A stretch of DNA of 64,000 bases from Jaapia argillacea MUCL 33604 (GCA_000697665.1 KL197710.1:1835036-1899035); one strand, 5' to 3'; counted from the first letter of the stretch, positions 45,648-57,568 are shown. Numbers and translations: made by a program. Notes: generated by a model from the sequence alone, not told the origin.

Positions 45648-47158
45648 TCAGCTCGGCTTGAGCATGTCCATGGCTAGCACACCAAAGGCAGCCACAATGA
45701 ACCCAGCCCCAACGAGGCTCCATAGCGTGATATCCGCTGGACGGCCAAACAGAGCATCGGAGATGAAGACGAGGACGATCGTGAGGAGGTTTCCGACGGA
45801 GACCACTACGGGTCCCCATATTCCTAGAAGAACCTATATTTTAATGGGAAATGAGCAAAGGACAACAATGTGGATTAACGGCAGCCCACTGACCATCAGT
45901 CCAGCATTGAAAAATACGCCCGAAAGCGCTATACAGGCGATTACCGACATCGTGTAGACGTTGGGAGGGAGTGCAAAAGGTTCGATGCCGGAATAATGTA
46001 GGATAGGGAGGGGGATCCATAGGATGAGGAAAGTGCATAACCCAATGGCCGAGGTCAGGAAGTTGGGATGCAATCCGAATGGGGGAGGATAGATGGTCAG
46101 CTTCTCGGAATCCGCGTGTTCTGGGAGGGCAGCCTGCGTTTCGTCGCCCTCGTCGTCGAAAATGCTCTCGTAGGACCCAGACGCTGATAGTTCAGCATAT
46201 CCGTCCCTAGTCGATTCAACTAGCTCTGGGTCGTTGGGAAGGGCAGCATATTTCTTGTAAAGGACTTGATACAGCCCATAGCCAACCGATGCGACCACTG
46301 TCAGGAGGTCCCCGACGAGGGGGGCTGAGGGTCGGAAGCCTTCCACTTCGACCACAATGTCAGCATCCGACATCGTCGCAGATAGGGTGCTTGGCTGATC
46401 TGGAGATGATGTGCTTCCACCATAAACAACAGCTGCAGCGCCGAGGGTAGCAGCTAAAACTGCGCCAATTCGACGGGCCTCCCACTTCAGCCCAAAGATC
46501 TTCACCGTAAAGATGTACGCGAAGAACGCGTTGGTGTTCCACAGCGCAGTGACATCGCTGATGCTGGTTTCGAAACCCAAAAGCTTAATTGCAGAATTCT
46601 TTGAGTTTCCACAAAAGGACGAACTCACGATGCAAGTGATACGGCCGCAAACCACAACAAAGCGGGGCCGGTGATTCCTACTGTGAGGAGAGCTACGAGG
46701 AGGAGGAATCGTAAGATGGGGAATGGAGTATCCAAGTGTGTGGACTCCGTGAAGCCTGATGGAGACAGCTGAGACTGAAGCGAAGTCACCAGGCCCGCTA
46801 AGAACACCCGGGGCGATCGTCTCGTGGTCACGATAAGATAGAGGAGGTGGAGGGGGAACGAGATGAAGAAGGACGAGTGTACGAGATAGCTGGTGGATAA
46901 GGTATGAGGGAATGTGACGGACGGATTAGTCGGCTCAGGTGCTCACAAGAGGAAGAACGGATGACGATATCCGAGGGTCATTTGGACATACTGTTCCTTC
47001 CGAATGAGAGGTCAAAGAAAAAAGAGAGGGTATCATGGGGTGCGTACCTGGGTAAGCTGACTCTCTATAACGAAAGAAAGGAGTGTGATCGCGAATAAAA
47101 CGATCGCTGCTATGCCTCCCAAGTGAGGGTTTGTCGAGCGAGCATGTCCACCGGGCAT
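45648..47158 (-). CDS. Drug/metabolite-type transporter, SLC35F-like
   Basis: A multi-pass membrane protein of the EamA/DMT superfamily close to SLC35F5 and fungal vacuolar SLC35F-like proteins. It starts at 47158 with MPGGHARSTNPHLGGIAAIV and a first helix AAIVLFAITLLSFVI. Further helices include FPLHLLYLIV, LLLVALLTVGITGPALLWFA, and the signature VTALWNTNAFFAYIFTVKIF (compare SLSNTSGLFT in relatives), then IGAVLAATLGAAAVVYGG. An acidic cytosolic loop (FDDEGDETQ) sits in the middle. The second half has LTSAIGLCTFLILWIPLPI, VVSVGNLLTIVLVFISDALF and GAGFIVAAFGVLAMDML. Stop at 45648. Five or so introns. The substrate is unknown. Confidence 0.88.
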
Positions 47159-47397
47159 GGTTGCAAATATTTCCGTGGAGTACAACGGGATGAGTGCTAC
47201 GATGGTCCTGTCATAGACGGTCCACAGAGGGGAACAGACGAGGATGAAGGGCGGAAACGGGCTGCTGAGGCTCTGAAAGCATGCCCATCCGGATGTGGGG
47301 AAGCTAAATCCAGACACGGGTGGCAATTGCCGAGCATCACGTCGGAATGAATTTCAGCAACAAGTCCCTTTGCTTTCAGTCCAGTTCTTTACCCATC

Positions 47398-47700
47398 ATG
47401 CTGCGTGCTCTCCTCATGTCGAGTCGACCCCTACTTTCTCGCATCAGGGTCGCGTCTCTCCCGAGCCCTCATCCTCATGTTCACAACCATGGCATGTCGT
47501 TATCTCAATCAATACCAGCGCTTTCGCGAGGGATGAAAGTCCGTGCATCGGTCAAGCTCATGTGCGATGGATGTACCGTTGTGAAACGAAAGGGGAGAGT
47601 CTACATTATCTGCTCAAAAAATGCCAAGCACAAGCAGGTATGTACTGTTCACGCTCTCACATGACTTTTTTTTGACCGGACAAATCAGAGGCAAGGTTGA
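47398..47700 (+). CDS. Mitochondrial ribosomal protein bL36m
   Basis: [20 protein letters not shown] is a mitochondrial presequence. The mature part starts at [20 protein letters not shown], then [15 protein letters not shown], spliced across one intron (about 47638-47688) to RQG and a stop at 47700. Zinc ligands CDGC, C and H are present, as in bacterial L36. It ends 110 bases before the convergent dihydrofolate reductase stop. Length of about 80 residues is normal. Confidence 0.95.
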
Positions 47701-47810
47701 TTGTCCCTGGGGCGGATCTATAGTGGGCAACCAACACCTCATTGGCCACGGGGTATGGTCAGGATAGTAGAAGGGACATCGGCTCTGGAGTAGCCATAGA
47801 CCAGGTAGCA

Positions 47811-48514
47811 TTAGGTTTGAACCTCCGTAACATCACCGTCCAACCGAATCCACATCTGGAACTCATACGTGACCCCCTTCTCCTCCTGTACACCTTTCGG
47901 TACCTCGAACCCTACCCATGTCTCCAAATCCTCGTGACGCGCCCTTGTCCATCCCGGCCAACGACTCTCAAAATCGGGCATGAAAACATCACATTCTTCG
48001 AATGACGGAGAGAGAATGCGGGTGAGTAAGATGCGATCGACGAATGGTGTTGTTGAGGTGAGAGACGGTGGTCGTGGCAGGGCGAGGGCATCGGAGTACA
48101 GTGAGGCACCGCCAATGATAAATTGGTGGTAAATGGGCACGTCACTATCCCTTCTGTTGGAGAGTCGAGTTACTGCGTTCGTCAAATCGGATTGCAACTC
48201 GGTATTGGGATCCGACGTGTTCCTGTTGCATCATGAAACACCAGAGCCACATAACTTGGACAGGACACCCACAGGTCATAGTTCTTATTCCTACTGATCA
48301 CAACGTTCGCTCGATTCTTCAACGGTCTAAACTTTGAGGGGATGCTCTCCCATGTATTTCGCCCCATTATGACTGCATTCATATGTCCTTCTGGAGCGTT
48401 GGAAGTGACGCGTGCAAAGTATGCCATTTCTAAAGGAAGTCGCCAGGGTAAACGAGAGTTTTGCCCGATACCGTTCGTACGCGTCGCGGCCACGATGAGG
48501 GTGAGTCGTGTCAT
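47811..48514 (-). CDS. Dihydrofolate reductase
   Basis: The enzyme reduces dihydrofolate to tetrahydrofolate with NADPH for thymidylate, purine and methionine synthesis. It starts MTRLTLIVAATRTNGIGQNS (48514), with the substrate loop RLPWRLPLEMAYFARVT, the NADPH-binding VIMGRNTWESIPSKFRPL and NVVISRN. One intron (about 48190-48280) precedes AVTRLSNRR, then FIIGGASLYSDALA (nucleotide-binding GGA) and DRILLTRI. The C-terminal part ends GDVTEVQT with a stop at 47811. Conserved Glu in the LPLEM segment serves as the acid residue. Yeast symbol DFR1. About 205 residues, normal for fungi. Confidence 0.96.
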
Positions 48515-48860
48515 GATGGTCGACGTAAAGGCGTTGAATCTATCAACTTACCAAAATCAGACTTGGGGCGAAAAAAGGCGTCGGGAAGTTCACGACGACT
48601 ACTGTCAGTTAGGGTCCGGGGTAACTGGTTAACTCGTGAAATTATTGCATGTGTATAAACTTCGTACTCGTAGAGTCGTAACCAGTCGTTACTTTCCCAC
48701 TCCCAGCTACAACGGAAGGATGGTGTAGGAAAAGAAAATCAAGACCAAGCAATATTAGTACGGCTTTTGGATATAGTACCACCACGAAGGGCAAGCGCGA
48801 TGTCCACAAAGTGATGAGTCCATCTATCTACCTAATCGCCTCAAGCACGACAAATAATCT
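48515..48860. other. Intergenic region between DHFR 5' end and RTA1 gene 3' end
   Basis: About 345 bases, A-rich in places. Holds the DHFR promoter. No ACGCGT box is seen here. No gene. Confidence 0.5.
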
Positions 48861-50281
48861 CTACACAGCATCGTCGATGGATTTTTTTCTGGTTTGCTTC
48901 TCGGGGGTTTGAGTGCCAGAATCCGAGGGGAGAGGCGTGAGGAGACGACCAGGGTGGAAGAGGTTGAGAGTGTATATAGCGAGAGTGATCATACCGCCAT
49001 CGAGAACGTCTGGAGGGGAGAGGTGGGTTAGCGAGGGAGCTCCTAAAGAAGTGTGAGGAGGGATACGAACTGAAGTAGACTTGAGTGCTAATGATACGGC
49101 CATTCCAGCCATCAGTGAGTTCGACTGTACGGTATACGGAACTGTAAACTTTATATCAGCAGTGTCCAACAGAATATACGAGGCAAAAGAGCTCACCGAA
49201 TGAAAATGGTGACGGTGCTAAACGCAAGACCCAAGATCATAAGGCGGGTGTTCTTGTCAATAGCCATGGCTCTCGACAACTTGTTTTGGCTGCCAGACTC
49301 GACTTCGTTGACATAGACTGGGGAGGTAACGGTTGTCCCGGTATCGCGGACAGGCTTGTCGTGGTAGAAGCACCAGAAGAACTCGGCGGCGCAGGCAACA
49401 TAGACGGTGATCGCAGCTAGTAAGGAAAGGTGGATATAAGCTGGGTGAAAGGGGGAAGGAGAAGGAGCGAAGACGAGCTTACCCATTTGGAAAACGATAC
49501 CTCCCAACATGATATGTCCTCCCGTCGCAGCATTCTTGAACTGACGAGCGGCCTCTGATGCTGAGGCACCGCCGATAGCTTGGACGATTAGAGCGATGAG
49601 ATCCTGAGGGGGGACCATTTAGTCACCGAGATGTAAGCGGAAATATATGAAGGACTCACACAACTGCAGAAGACGATCATGTCTATTGACGATAATTGAG
49701 TTTGAGGGAATCAACGAAGGGGGGAGAGTGCTTACACCACTTAGGGCTCAGACGGCTGTACTGCGATCCAAGACGGCGAATGATCTTTCCCAGGATAATG
49801 AAGTTCGCTGCGACGAGGGGAGTTGGGGCGATGATGGTGGTGGTAATCCTACGAATGGAGGTAAATAAATGCCCGACTCCGATCCAGGAGGGTGCGGTTT
49901 TTTACTCACTGCATGAGATAAGGATCAAGGAGAGTAGGATTTTGGCTTGACCACAAGCGTCCGGCCCATCCAAGAATTTCTGCGAAACCAGCGGTTACAA
50001 CAGTGGGGAACAACCACCACAGGCGATAGCGAGTCGCTTGGGCTATGTGGAGGACTGTCACGCGAGTGAGAGATTGTAAAAATATGGGAGATGTAGAGGA
50101 AGCTTACTGGTGGCGATGCTGAAGAGGACGAGGAAGAGAACACATATCCATTCGGTGGGAACGTAGTTGTAAGGGTTGCGAGGATGGTGGGAGGGGGTCG
50201 CGACTGTGAGGGTGTCAGTGATGTTTAGACGTGTGTTGGACAAGTTATGAACTGACCTGCAGCTGCTATTGTGCTTGACAT
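48861..50281 (-). CDS. RTA1-family seven-helix membrane protein (lipid-translocating exporter-like)
   Basis: The start at 50281 gives MSSTIAAA, then VATPSHHPRNPYNYVPTEWI. Seven hydrophobic helices follow: ICVLFLVLFSIAT, LWWLFPTVVTAGFAEILGW, an ITTTIIAPTPLVAANFIILG segment with the RTA1-type pattern, CDLIALIVQAIGGASASEAA, GGHIMLGGIVFQMAITVYV, LMILGLAFSTVTIFIRS, and VLDGGMITLAIYTLNLFHPG. LGKIIRRLG and IRSVYRTVELTDGWNG are typical RTA1 family motifs. The C-terminal tail is Lys/Thr-rich and ends IDDAV. About seven introns. Yeast relatives include Rsb1 and Rta1, linked to sphingoid base and aminocholesterol resistance; the substrate here is unknown. Confidence 0.9.
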
Positions 50282-51803
50282 GATGCCTGGGATGAGGGTG
50301 GTGATCTACCTGGGTACTCCTAGGAGCCCTTTTATAAGGTTGAGGATGGATGAACGAGGATAGGGTTGCTACTCCGATAAACGGAAAGCACAGTATTTTA
50401 GGTTTTTCGACGCAGTCATTTCCAAATGATGGCCCTCGCATGTTGACCATATCGATCCTAAGCGGCGTGACGCGGCGTCCAAATTCCCCATGCGAGGGTC
50501 GAGAAACCATTTGTGGCTGTGCAGCTCGAGGCGGAGGGCATTGTTATTTGCGATTAGTAACGCAAATTTACGACTTAACCGGCGGTTATATGTCGGAGTC
50601 GGGCGTACACCTCCACCGTCTGGGACCGACCCTTGCTAGTCGGGCAGGAACAGGACATCCTGTCGGGTTTTCCGTGTTCGATGGGGCGAGAGAGAACTGG
50701 GTGCGCGGGCGACTTGCAGGGACTCCGTCTCTCATTGGGTGGCTGGCTGCACAGCAGGTATCTCACTTCGAACTCTACTCGGCGACCTTGTCCAGGTCGA
50801 TGTTGCCCGCAGCAGTGTAGCGCTTTACGTTCATGCTGTACACAGGCACGAAGGTCTTGGCCTGACTGCGCAATGTGCTTTCGAGGAGCACTTATTGGAG
50901 GCTGTGGCTGATTAGCTTTTGGGTCCTCGCTGCCAAGAGAGCCAAGCCGAAAATCCTACGTTTCCGGGATAGGAAGGTGGGGTGCCATTTATGGAAGGGC
51001 GCATCGCTAAGTATCGTTCCTCCCTTCACGGCTCAGGCAACTATGAAGTTTCTCATCTCGTTCACCTAGGTTGAAACTTGCACGCCCCCCTTGAATATGG
51101 CTCATGCTAGTGAGGAACAGCTGTTCCAGGTACACCACTTCACAGGATGCGCTGATCGAGTTGTCCTCGGAACTAAGTTAAAGAAATGACCTTCTCCAAA
51201 CTGCTGAATAGAGCAGCGCATGTTACGCGGACTTTGGATGCTCGGCGAGGGGTAGTGCCGTTTATTGGTCCTCAACCATCGATAGTGATTGGCGGACCTG
51301 ATCGTTGCAAGTCTTTGGCGGAGTCGTGTTCGAGGAGGAAAACAGCAGATTGGCTCTCTAGAGGCCTCTAGTGCCGCCCAAAGTCATATTTCCAACCAAC
51401 AATCGATATGACGAGGCGGATTATCCCCCTCCCCTTTGGAGGGTTTCCGCGAGCGACGGGAGAGTGATTCCGACTCTGTCGGGAATAGTGCCTTCGAAGG
51501 ATGGCAAGCTTATTGGGCACTGGGCGTCGAGCACAGCTGATGGAAATAATGACGAGAATCCACGGTTCAGCCCATATCCCTCGCTGTACTAGCGTAGTCC
51601 ATAGTCCCGCATGATGGCCACGATCGAGTTTTGGGTTGAAAACGCGGACAATGCTAACGCCCGCGCAAAGCCAATAGGGGTCCCTCGCCAGAAACTCTCA
51701 TCAGCAGTTCATTCATGATCATTGGGATTCTTCACAGCAAACGACAGAATCCGAATATCGCCTAAAGTCCATGATGGAAGTCCCAAAGATACCAAATCAC
51801 AAG
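50282..51803. other. 1.5-kb gene-poor region
   Basis: The longest stretch without a supported gene. Small open frames on the plus strand (about 50350-50820, 51186-51592) have no recognisable features and no convincing splice structure. A short inverted repeat, ATTTGCG and CGCAAAT, sits at 50546-50567. A lineage-specific gene or non-coding RNA cannot be excluded. The ends should hold the RTA1 promoter and the SGT1 terminator. Confidence 0.4.
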
Positions 51804-52527
51804 TTACGCGCCCCATTTCTTCCACTCACTGCCTTGAGGTGGCTTGACTTCCACATGACCTTTGCCGACCTCAGACCAATTTGTGCTGAGAGTCGTCCCC
51901 CCGCTCTCTTGATAACTTTTGAGCATGGCACGCTTGGTATCCTCGTCTGCTTCTGAGTAGAGCTTTTGGAAGAAGGAGTTGACTGTTGCGTCGCCTCCTG
52001 CGTTCGGGTCTTGGTCACTTGTCACCTCCTTTTCGGCCGACAAGATCTCGGTCGTAATGCCCTCCCAGTTCTTCTTTGGTTTACGTGTGGTAGTGGTCGT
52101 GGAGGACGAAGCCTGGGGGATGACGGTGGTGGTCATGGCTGTTGCACAGTCAGTTGGTGGGAGGAGGGTGAAGTTGTGGTGTGGCGAGCTTACGATCAGG
52201 GCTATCGCCGACGAGAGAGACCCATCGGCCCTGCGCCATCTTGACCAGTCTGATTTCGACCTTGACCTTGCCGACGGTATACCCACTGGCTTCGGGATCG
52301 ATCTGACCCTTCAAAGGTTCAAGGACGAGTTCCTTTTCGCCGTTCTTATACGAAAGCTACAACGGAAGTGAGCGCGCGATCATTAAGGGGTGGAGGAGGG
52401 GAAAGGGTTGAGATACCCGTCTTGGCTCGAATTTCACTGATACTTGCTCGGGATCAGCGCCCTTGTCGAATACAGAGATGGTAAGTTTGTCGTCTGTTTC
52501 GTAGAACTCATGCCTGGTGCAGAACAT
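51804..52527 (-). CDS. SGT1: SGT1 co-chaperone, CS and SGS domains only
   Basis: Sgt1 links Hsp90 to Skp1/SCF and kinetochore assembly. The start at 52527 (MFCTRHEFYETDDKLTISVF) leads straight into the Hsp90-binding CS domain, which continues ADPEQVSVKFEPRR, then LSYKNGEKELVLEPLKGQID, ASGYTVGKVKVEIRLVK and GRWVSLVGDSP. A Thr/Ser-rich linker (TTTVIPQASSSTTTTT) and the SGS domain follow: KNWEGITTEILSAEKE, GGDATVNSFFQKLYSEADED, KSYQESGGTTLSTNW, ending WKKWGA at 51804. Two introns. The N-terminal TPR domain of yeast and plant Sgt1 is absent. The upstream sequence shows no TPR helices, so this short form seems genuine. Confidence 0.93.
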
Positions 52528-53036
52528 CAGTCATTGGTTGTAGCGCTTGGTCGAAGCGACGGATACCTCAAGGTAGTCATCTTGGTTGTCAGAATAAAGT
52601 GGTTTGGCCAAATATTGCTGGAATTTAAATACGTGCTCGGGAGTTGCTCGGGAGCCACAGCAGTGCAAAGCAATGCGTCTACTTGCAGTTTCAGAACTTT
52701 CTAGAGAGATGCAGGTCACGTGGCCGAGATCGAAAACGATCACCGTTCTCCTCCCTCGTACGATTCAGAAACCCATATATATATACGAGAGGTAGGCCAA
52801 CGCAGAGCTGATCCACTGCAGCCTTGCCACTGATCAACATAAGCCTACCAAGTTTTCTCAGTTTTCCAAAAGTTTCACTGGCGGCAATCGAAGATGCGAT
52901 TTCCTAATTGGGAAAAAGCCAAACAAAAATGGACCTAAACTTATGACGCAACTGATCAACTCCAACCAGGAGCGATCAGCCTCACCACAAGCAGGCCTGC
53001 ACACGTCTTGGATTTCTTGAACATCTCTATCACAAC
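52528..53036. other. Divergent intergenic region with TATA-rich tract
   Basis: About 510 bases between the SGT1 and GST-like start codons. An AT dinucleotide run, ATATATATATAC, lies at about 52775-52786. No coding sequence is supported. Confidence 0.5.
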
Positions 53037-54460
53037 ATGGCTGCCTCACCTCCTGCGTCACCCCCGATATCCTCTGTGCCAAAAGCTGCATTGTACTTGT
53101 TCTCACATTCTATCTGGTCTTCAGTTGGTGAGCGCCTATGTTCTTGTTCAGGATTCGTTGCTGAACTAATTTGATCGTCTGTAGTCCGTCTCGCATTGTA
53201 TGTATTTTGCTGGTTAGATTTTATGTTTGGAAAGTAATGTTATTTGCAGAGAGGAGAAGGGATATGGACATGACGAGATTGATCAGAAGTTCGTTGATCT
53301 TCGTGAGTATTGGTTGTTCTGCTCGTGTCAGGCTTGATTCTAACCTTGTCATTAGTGAAGGGAGAAAACTTCTTGCCCACCTACCTTCGCATCAACCCCA
53401 AAGGTTCGTTTCAGTCGCACGCATCTATGTCCGTTTCGTTGACCTCCATGTTGGTTAGGCACCGTTCCGACATTGGTGGTCCCTTTTGAAAAGACATTGA
53501 GCGCAGACGTAGAGAGTCGCTTCAAAGCCCTCACCGATTCAATAGTGAGTTGTTTCAATTACTGCGGCATTCGATGATCCCGTTGCTCAACGGTTTCGGC
53601 CCCTCTCCATAGTCCATCGTTCAGTTCTTGGACAAGTCCCGAACTGTCATCTCCCGGACGCATACCACATCTGCAGCACCGGCACCGGCCCTCGCCCCAG
53701 CTACCATTGCTTTCTCTGCCGTCTCCAAGAGGATAATCGAGCTTCTTCATGCCGACGACGTCTCCTCCTATGTCCTCACTTTCGAAACGGCCAAAGATGA
53801 AGCCTCCCTCAAGGTCTTGGCTAAAGTGCTGCTTCCCATGTTACGTGCAAGGCGAGAGACGCTGGACAGCCTTTTATCGGAGGCTGAGAAAGGGACCGTC
53901 CACGCTTCGGAGAAGACCAAACTATTTTGGTTGGAGAAGAAGGTCCAAGATGGGCCTATTCTAAGCGTCTTCGAGGATGCCGAGAAAGCGGAGAGCGAAT
54001 TGGATACTGAGGGGAAAGAGAAGCGTCGTGCGTATTTCGAGAAAGCGAAGAAGCTTTGGGAAGTCGATTTGAAGGAGCTGCTGGTTGTCGTCAGCAAGGA
54101 GATGATAGGACCGTTTGTGCTTGGTGTGTTATTTCTTGGCATATGTATGAGGTGTTGCTGACTAGGTCGATGTGTTCAGGCGACCAGATATCCATTGCAG
54201 ATCTTCACCTCGCGGCGTATCTGACCCGTGTTATTTCCTTGGCGGGGGGTGCTGCTTCTGATGTCGGCAACGTGGCCGTAAGCAAGCTTGAAGCGCAGGT
54301 TGGAGTCAAGTTCCCCAAGGACTTCAAGGGCGGTGAGACGCAGCGTCCAGGCGGCGCTGAGGTTGCGCAAGCTGGGCCACAGAGTAAACTAGCTGCATTT
54401 TGGGATGCTGTTAAGGAGAGGCCGAGCTGGAAGAAGGTTTACGCTGAGGGGTTACCTTGA
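53037..54460 (+). CDS. Glutathione S-transferase-like protein
   Basis: The N-terminus MAASPPASPPISSVPKAALY is followed by a thioredoxin-like GST N domain: LFSHSIWSSVVRLAL, EEKGYGHDEIDQKFVDLLKG, FLPTYLRINPKGTVPTLVVP (the cis-proline TVPTL motif), then SISIVQFLDKSR. The VRLAL segment is carried by a 13-nt exon (53185-53197). The remainder is helical: a long charged middle (AKDEASLKVLAKVLLPMLRA, about 53790) and a GST C-like end with GPFVLGDQISIADLHLAAYL, where the N-capping box IADLH is conserved. It ends KERPSWKKVYAEGLP. Five or six introns. The middle insertion makes it longer (about 360 residues) than ordinary GSTs, so it may be a non-detoxifying member. Substrate unknown. Confidence 0.82.
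53185..53197 (+). other. 13-nt internal exon of the GST-like gene
   Basis: TCCGTCTCGCATT is bounded by AG and GT. It joins TCAGTTG (ending at 53128) to AGAGGAG (starting at 53250), giving SVVRLALEEKG in frame. The flanking introns are 56 and 52 nt. Confidence 0.85.
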
Positions 54461-55094
54461 TTCTGGGAAGAGAAGGAGAGGGTAGTGGGAAAAGATGATG
54501 AATTGAGTTGCGTTCACAGACATGTGTATACGGCACTGCATACCGAGGATCGAGGATGTACATTTTTAGTGGAGGATTATAGAGAATGCGACCCACTAGA
54601 GTGCGATTGCTGTCTTGTGAGAGGGCGTTCGGGATATGCTTGATGTGTCCCCCGCCGTTGCTGCAAAAAGAATTCGAGAAGGAGGAGGCGATCAAATGAA
54701 TTCGAGGATCAAAAAGGTGTCCAGAAAAGGGATGAGCTGTGCTGTACAAGGTCCGGTGGACAGAACCACGGGCCACGGCTGGTTCCAAAGTCGATCAGAA
54801 ATTCTACACAACTCGTCGCAGGGGTGGCAAGATCTGGATTAACACTCGACTCACAACGCTCGTTTACTTTCTTTATTGCTCTTTCTTTTCGTGTCTGCAG
54901 CCCACAGCGACGTGCAAACTGGTTCGGTGGTTGTCACGGACGGGGAAGGCTCAGCGCTCAGTCTCCAACACGCCTAAACATAGCCCGCTGCGCACCAAAC
55001 TAGTTTCCCTCTCACCCACGATTGCCAGGATTATAGTTTGCATACACCCGTATTCATATCATCACGCTCCTTTCCTGCTTCCCTCAGGTCGACC
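54461..55094. other. Intergenic region before the galactosyltransferase
   Basis: About 630 bases between two plus-strand genes. No domain is seen in any frame. It includes the promoter of the galactosyltransferase; an in-frame ATG at 55038 would lengthen that protein by 19 residues. Confidence 0.5.
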
Positions 55095-57568
55095 ATGACC
55101 ATATCACTGGCACTCTTGAAGGGCAATCGGTCCACCATCCACTTGCCAGAATATGACGAGTGCGATACCTCCTCTGGCACAGATTCCACGGAGACTCCTC
55201 GGAACTCTTCCCACTACCCCCGCCCTCGTACTCCGTTCATCGCGTCTACCAGTGGTCTCTTGATGCCTGAGGATCCATCTGACCTCCCCGCATTCTACGG
55301 TCATCACTCTGGAGGCTCATCCAGGTCATCATTATGCTCCACCGCGAGTAACACACCCACCCAGTCCCGCTCAACATCCCCACTGCCTCAGTTTCTTGTG
55401 GCGGGTTTATCGTCATCGCCTTCATCTGAGGCTGAGAGCGAACCGAGTTCTCCGCTCTTGGGTAGCTTGGGCCGGAGACAGCGCTTACGGGAAGACAGGC
55501 GTTCGTGGTGGATGTTAGGGGGCCCTAGCTCACCTCGACGGCGACGGCGACGAGGTCTTTCATGGGGCAGAACTTTCAAGAGAGGTCTCAGGAAGGTTGT
55601 GCAACATCCACTCTTTCCTAGCCAGCCAATTACAATTGTGCGAACTCTACCTCTTCTTGCAATTCAGGGCAGCTGATCTATGTTATAGTTGTTGACCCTC
55701 CTTCTCTTCAGCGTCCTTGCGCTCTTTATTACCTTATTATTAATTCACATCCTCAATCCTGATAAGGAACCCCTTCCCTGGCGGGTTTATTGCACTGTAC
55801 CGTCCCCATACAGCGCCCCACACTTTTCGTTATCCGGTGGTTCATCGAGCTTTGAGCCCATGATCCCCGAGGCCAGCTACATTTCTCCTCCATTCCCTCC
55901 TGAAGATCTCGATTCACTACCTCCCGCTGGTGTCTTCCTCGGGGTGTTCTCGATGGATTCCGCCTTCGAGAGGAGAATGCTGGTTAGATCGACATGGGCA
56001 AGCCATCATCGTAGCCGTGAGGGTGCAGGAGATGGAGATGGGGGCAACGGCACTTCGAGAACCATCGTTCGCTTCATTTTGGGTCAGCCGAAGAAGAATT
56101 GGGAGCGGAGAATAAGACTGGAGATGGAAAGTAAGTGGTTGGGATTCTTGTCTTGACCTCGTGCTAATCATTTCCCGCAGCATATAATGATATAGTTATC
56201 TTGCCCATCGTCGAGAACATGAATTCGGGTAAAAGCCAGGCCTTCTTCGCTTGGGCATCTTCATACGCTTGGGTGCCACCCGTCTATTTCAACACCACAG
56301 TACCTCCCCCTACCTATTCTTACACCAACATCTCATCTGCTCCCCCACCTCCGGCCCCCCATGATCCTATCCTTGCACGAGAAGACGCGCTTTCAGAAGT
56401 TCGTAAACCGTGGGTACGACCGGACTTTGTCGTCAAGTCTGACGACGACTCGTTTGTGATGCTTGCGGAACTGGAAGCAAGATTGCGGGTGGAACTCCAT
56501 ACTACCCCCCCAAAATCCGATAACACCACATCTGTCCTTCCCGTCTCCCAGACTTCTACCTCTTCCACCAACCCCACGACGACCGCCGCTGATGAGGTGG
56601 CATTCCATCCCTCGAGCGTTCTCAACAATACAGTCCCTGATCCCTTGGTTTACTGGGGCTACCTCGTCAAGAACCGGTTCATGGCGGGTGAGCTGTACGG
56701 TCTGAGTTGGAGTATCGTTGAGTGGGTAGCAAGGGACCACCAGGTGAAGGCTTTAACGAGGGGCGCCGAGGACAAGCAGACGGCAAAATGGATGGCACTG
56801 CATCCACAGAAGGAGGCGGTTCGATGGAAGAGTGAGCGCTGTTGGATATACGACCATCCGAGAGCCGGCACTGTGTGAGTACTTGGTGATTTCTCCTGGT
56901 GTGACCGCGGCTGATCCGTATTGTCGTAGGTATGGACATGGTTTCCTTTTCCCAGCGGAAGCATCCCGGGTCAAGGCTGCGATGTCCCCATATCTTGAAC
57001 ACTCACCCGGGGCCTTCATCAATGTCTCGCCAACTTCACAATGGGTTCTCCCCCTGAATGCTCCAACCCCTTCCTCTTGGGCTCACTCCAGTGTTTCCAC
57101 CTTTGGCGTTCGATATACCCCGCCTGTGCCAGATTTGACATCGCGGCAGAGTGTCGAAGCGCTCGTTGAAGGTAGCGGCATGTCCTCTTTACGCGAAGGT
57201 ACGGTTTACCCAGTTCGTGGACTCCGATTGTGACGATTGACCGACCTTGCTGTTTTTCAGGTAGCCCTATCACTCCCGAGTTTGCGTGGACGCACCGGGA
57301 AGGTAGACGGGCACGGTATGAAGGCAAGCGTGTCGGTGGTACCGTTGTCGTTCACTTTATCAAGAAGAATATGTGGTACCTGGAGACCGCTCTGGCTCTC
57401 CTTGAAGGCGAAGAAGTCTCCGAATCTGACGTCGAGCGGAAAGCGAAAGAACTCCAGGATGCCATCGACTCGCCGCCCTCCTCGTCGGCGGCCACTCCAT
57501 CACCGACTCCTTCCCTCTCTGGCACACCTGCAGCAATACCAGTTGTCACGTCTTATTGGCATCGGTGA
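55095..57568 (+). CDS. Type II membrane galactosyltransferase-like protein (GT31-like)
   Basis: A Golgi-type glycosyltransferase. The N-terminal cytosolic part (about 180 residues) is Ser/Pro-rich with an arginine cluster (SSPRRRRRRGLSWG). One signal anchor follows: LLTLLLFSVLALFITLLLIH, about 55690-55750. The lumenal catalytic part has GVFLGVFSMDSAFERRMLVR and STWASHH (the GT31 RR..IR.TW motif), FILGQPKKNW, IVENMNSGKSQAFFAWAS, and the DxD metal motif in FVVKSDDDSFVML (about 56440). After a Ser/Thr-rich insertion it continues YWGYLVKNRFMAGELYGLSW, then YGHGFLFPAEASRVKAAMSP. The C-terminus has WTHREGRRARYEGKRVGGTV and a Ser/Thr/Pro tail. Four or five introns. Acceptor and linkage are unknown. 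Confidence 0.85.

Noticed and set aside
50350-50820. 157-codon plus-strand open frame in the 1.5-kb gap
   Set aside because: No domain, no signal peptide, no clear splice extension and unremarkable composition.
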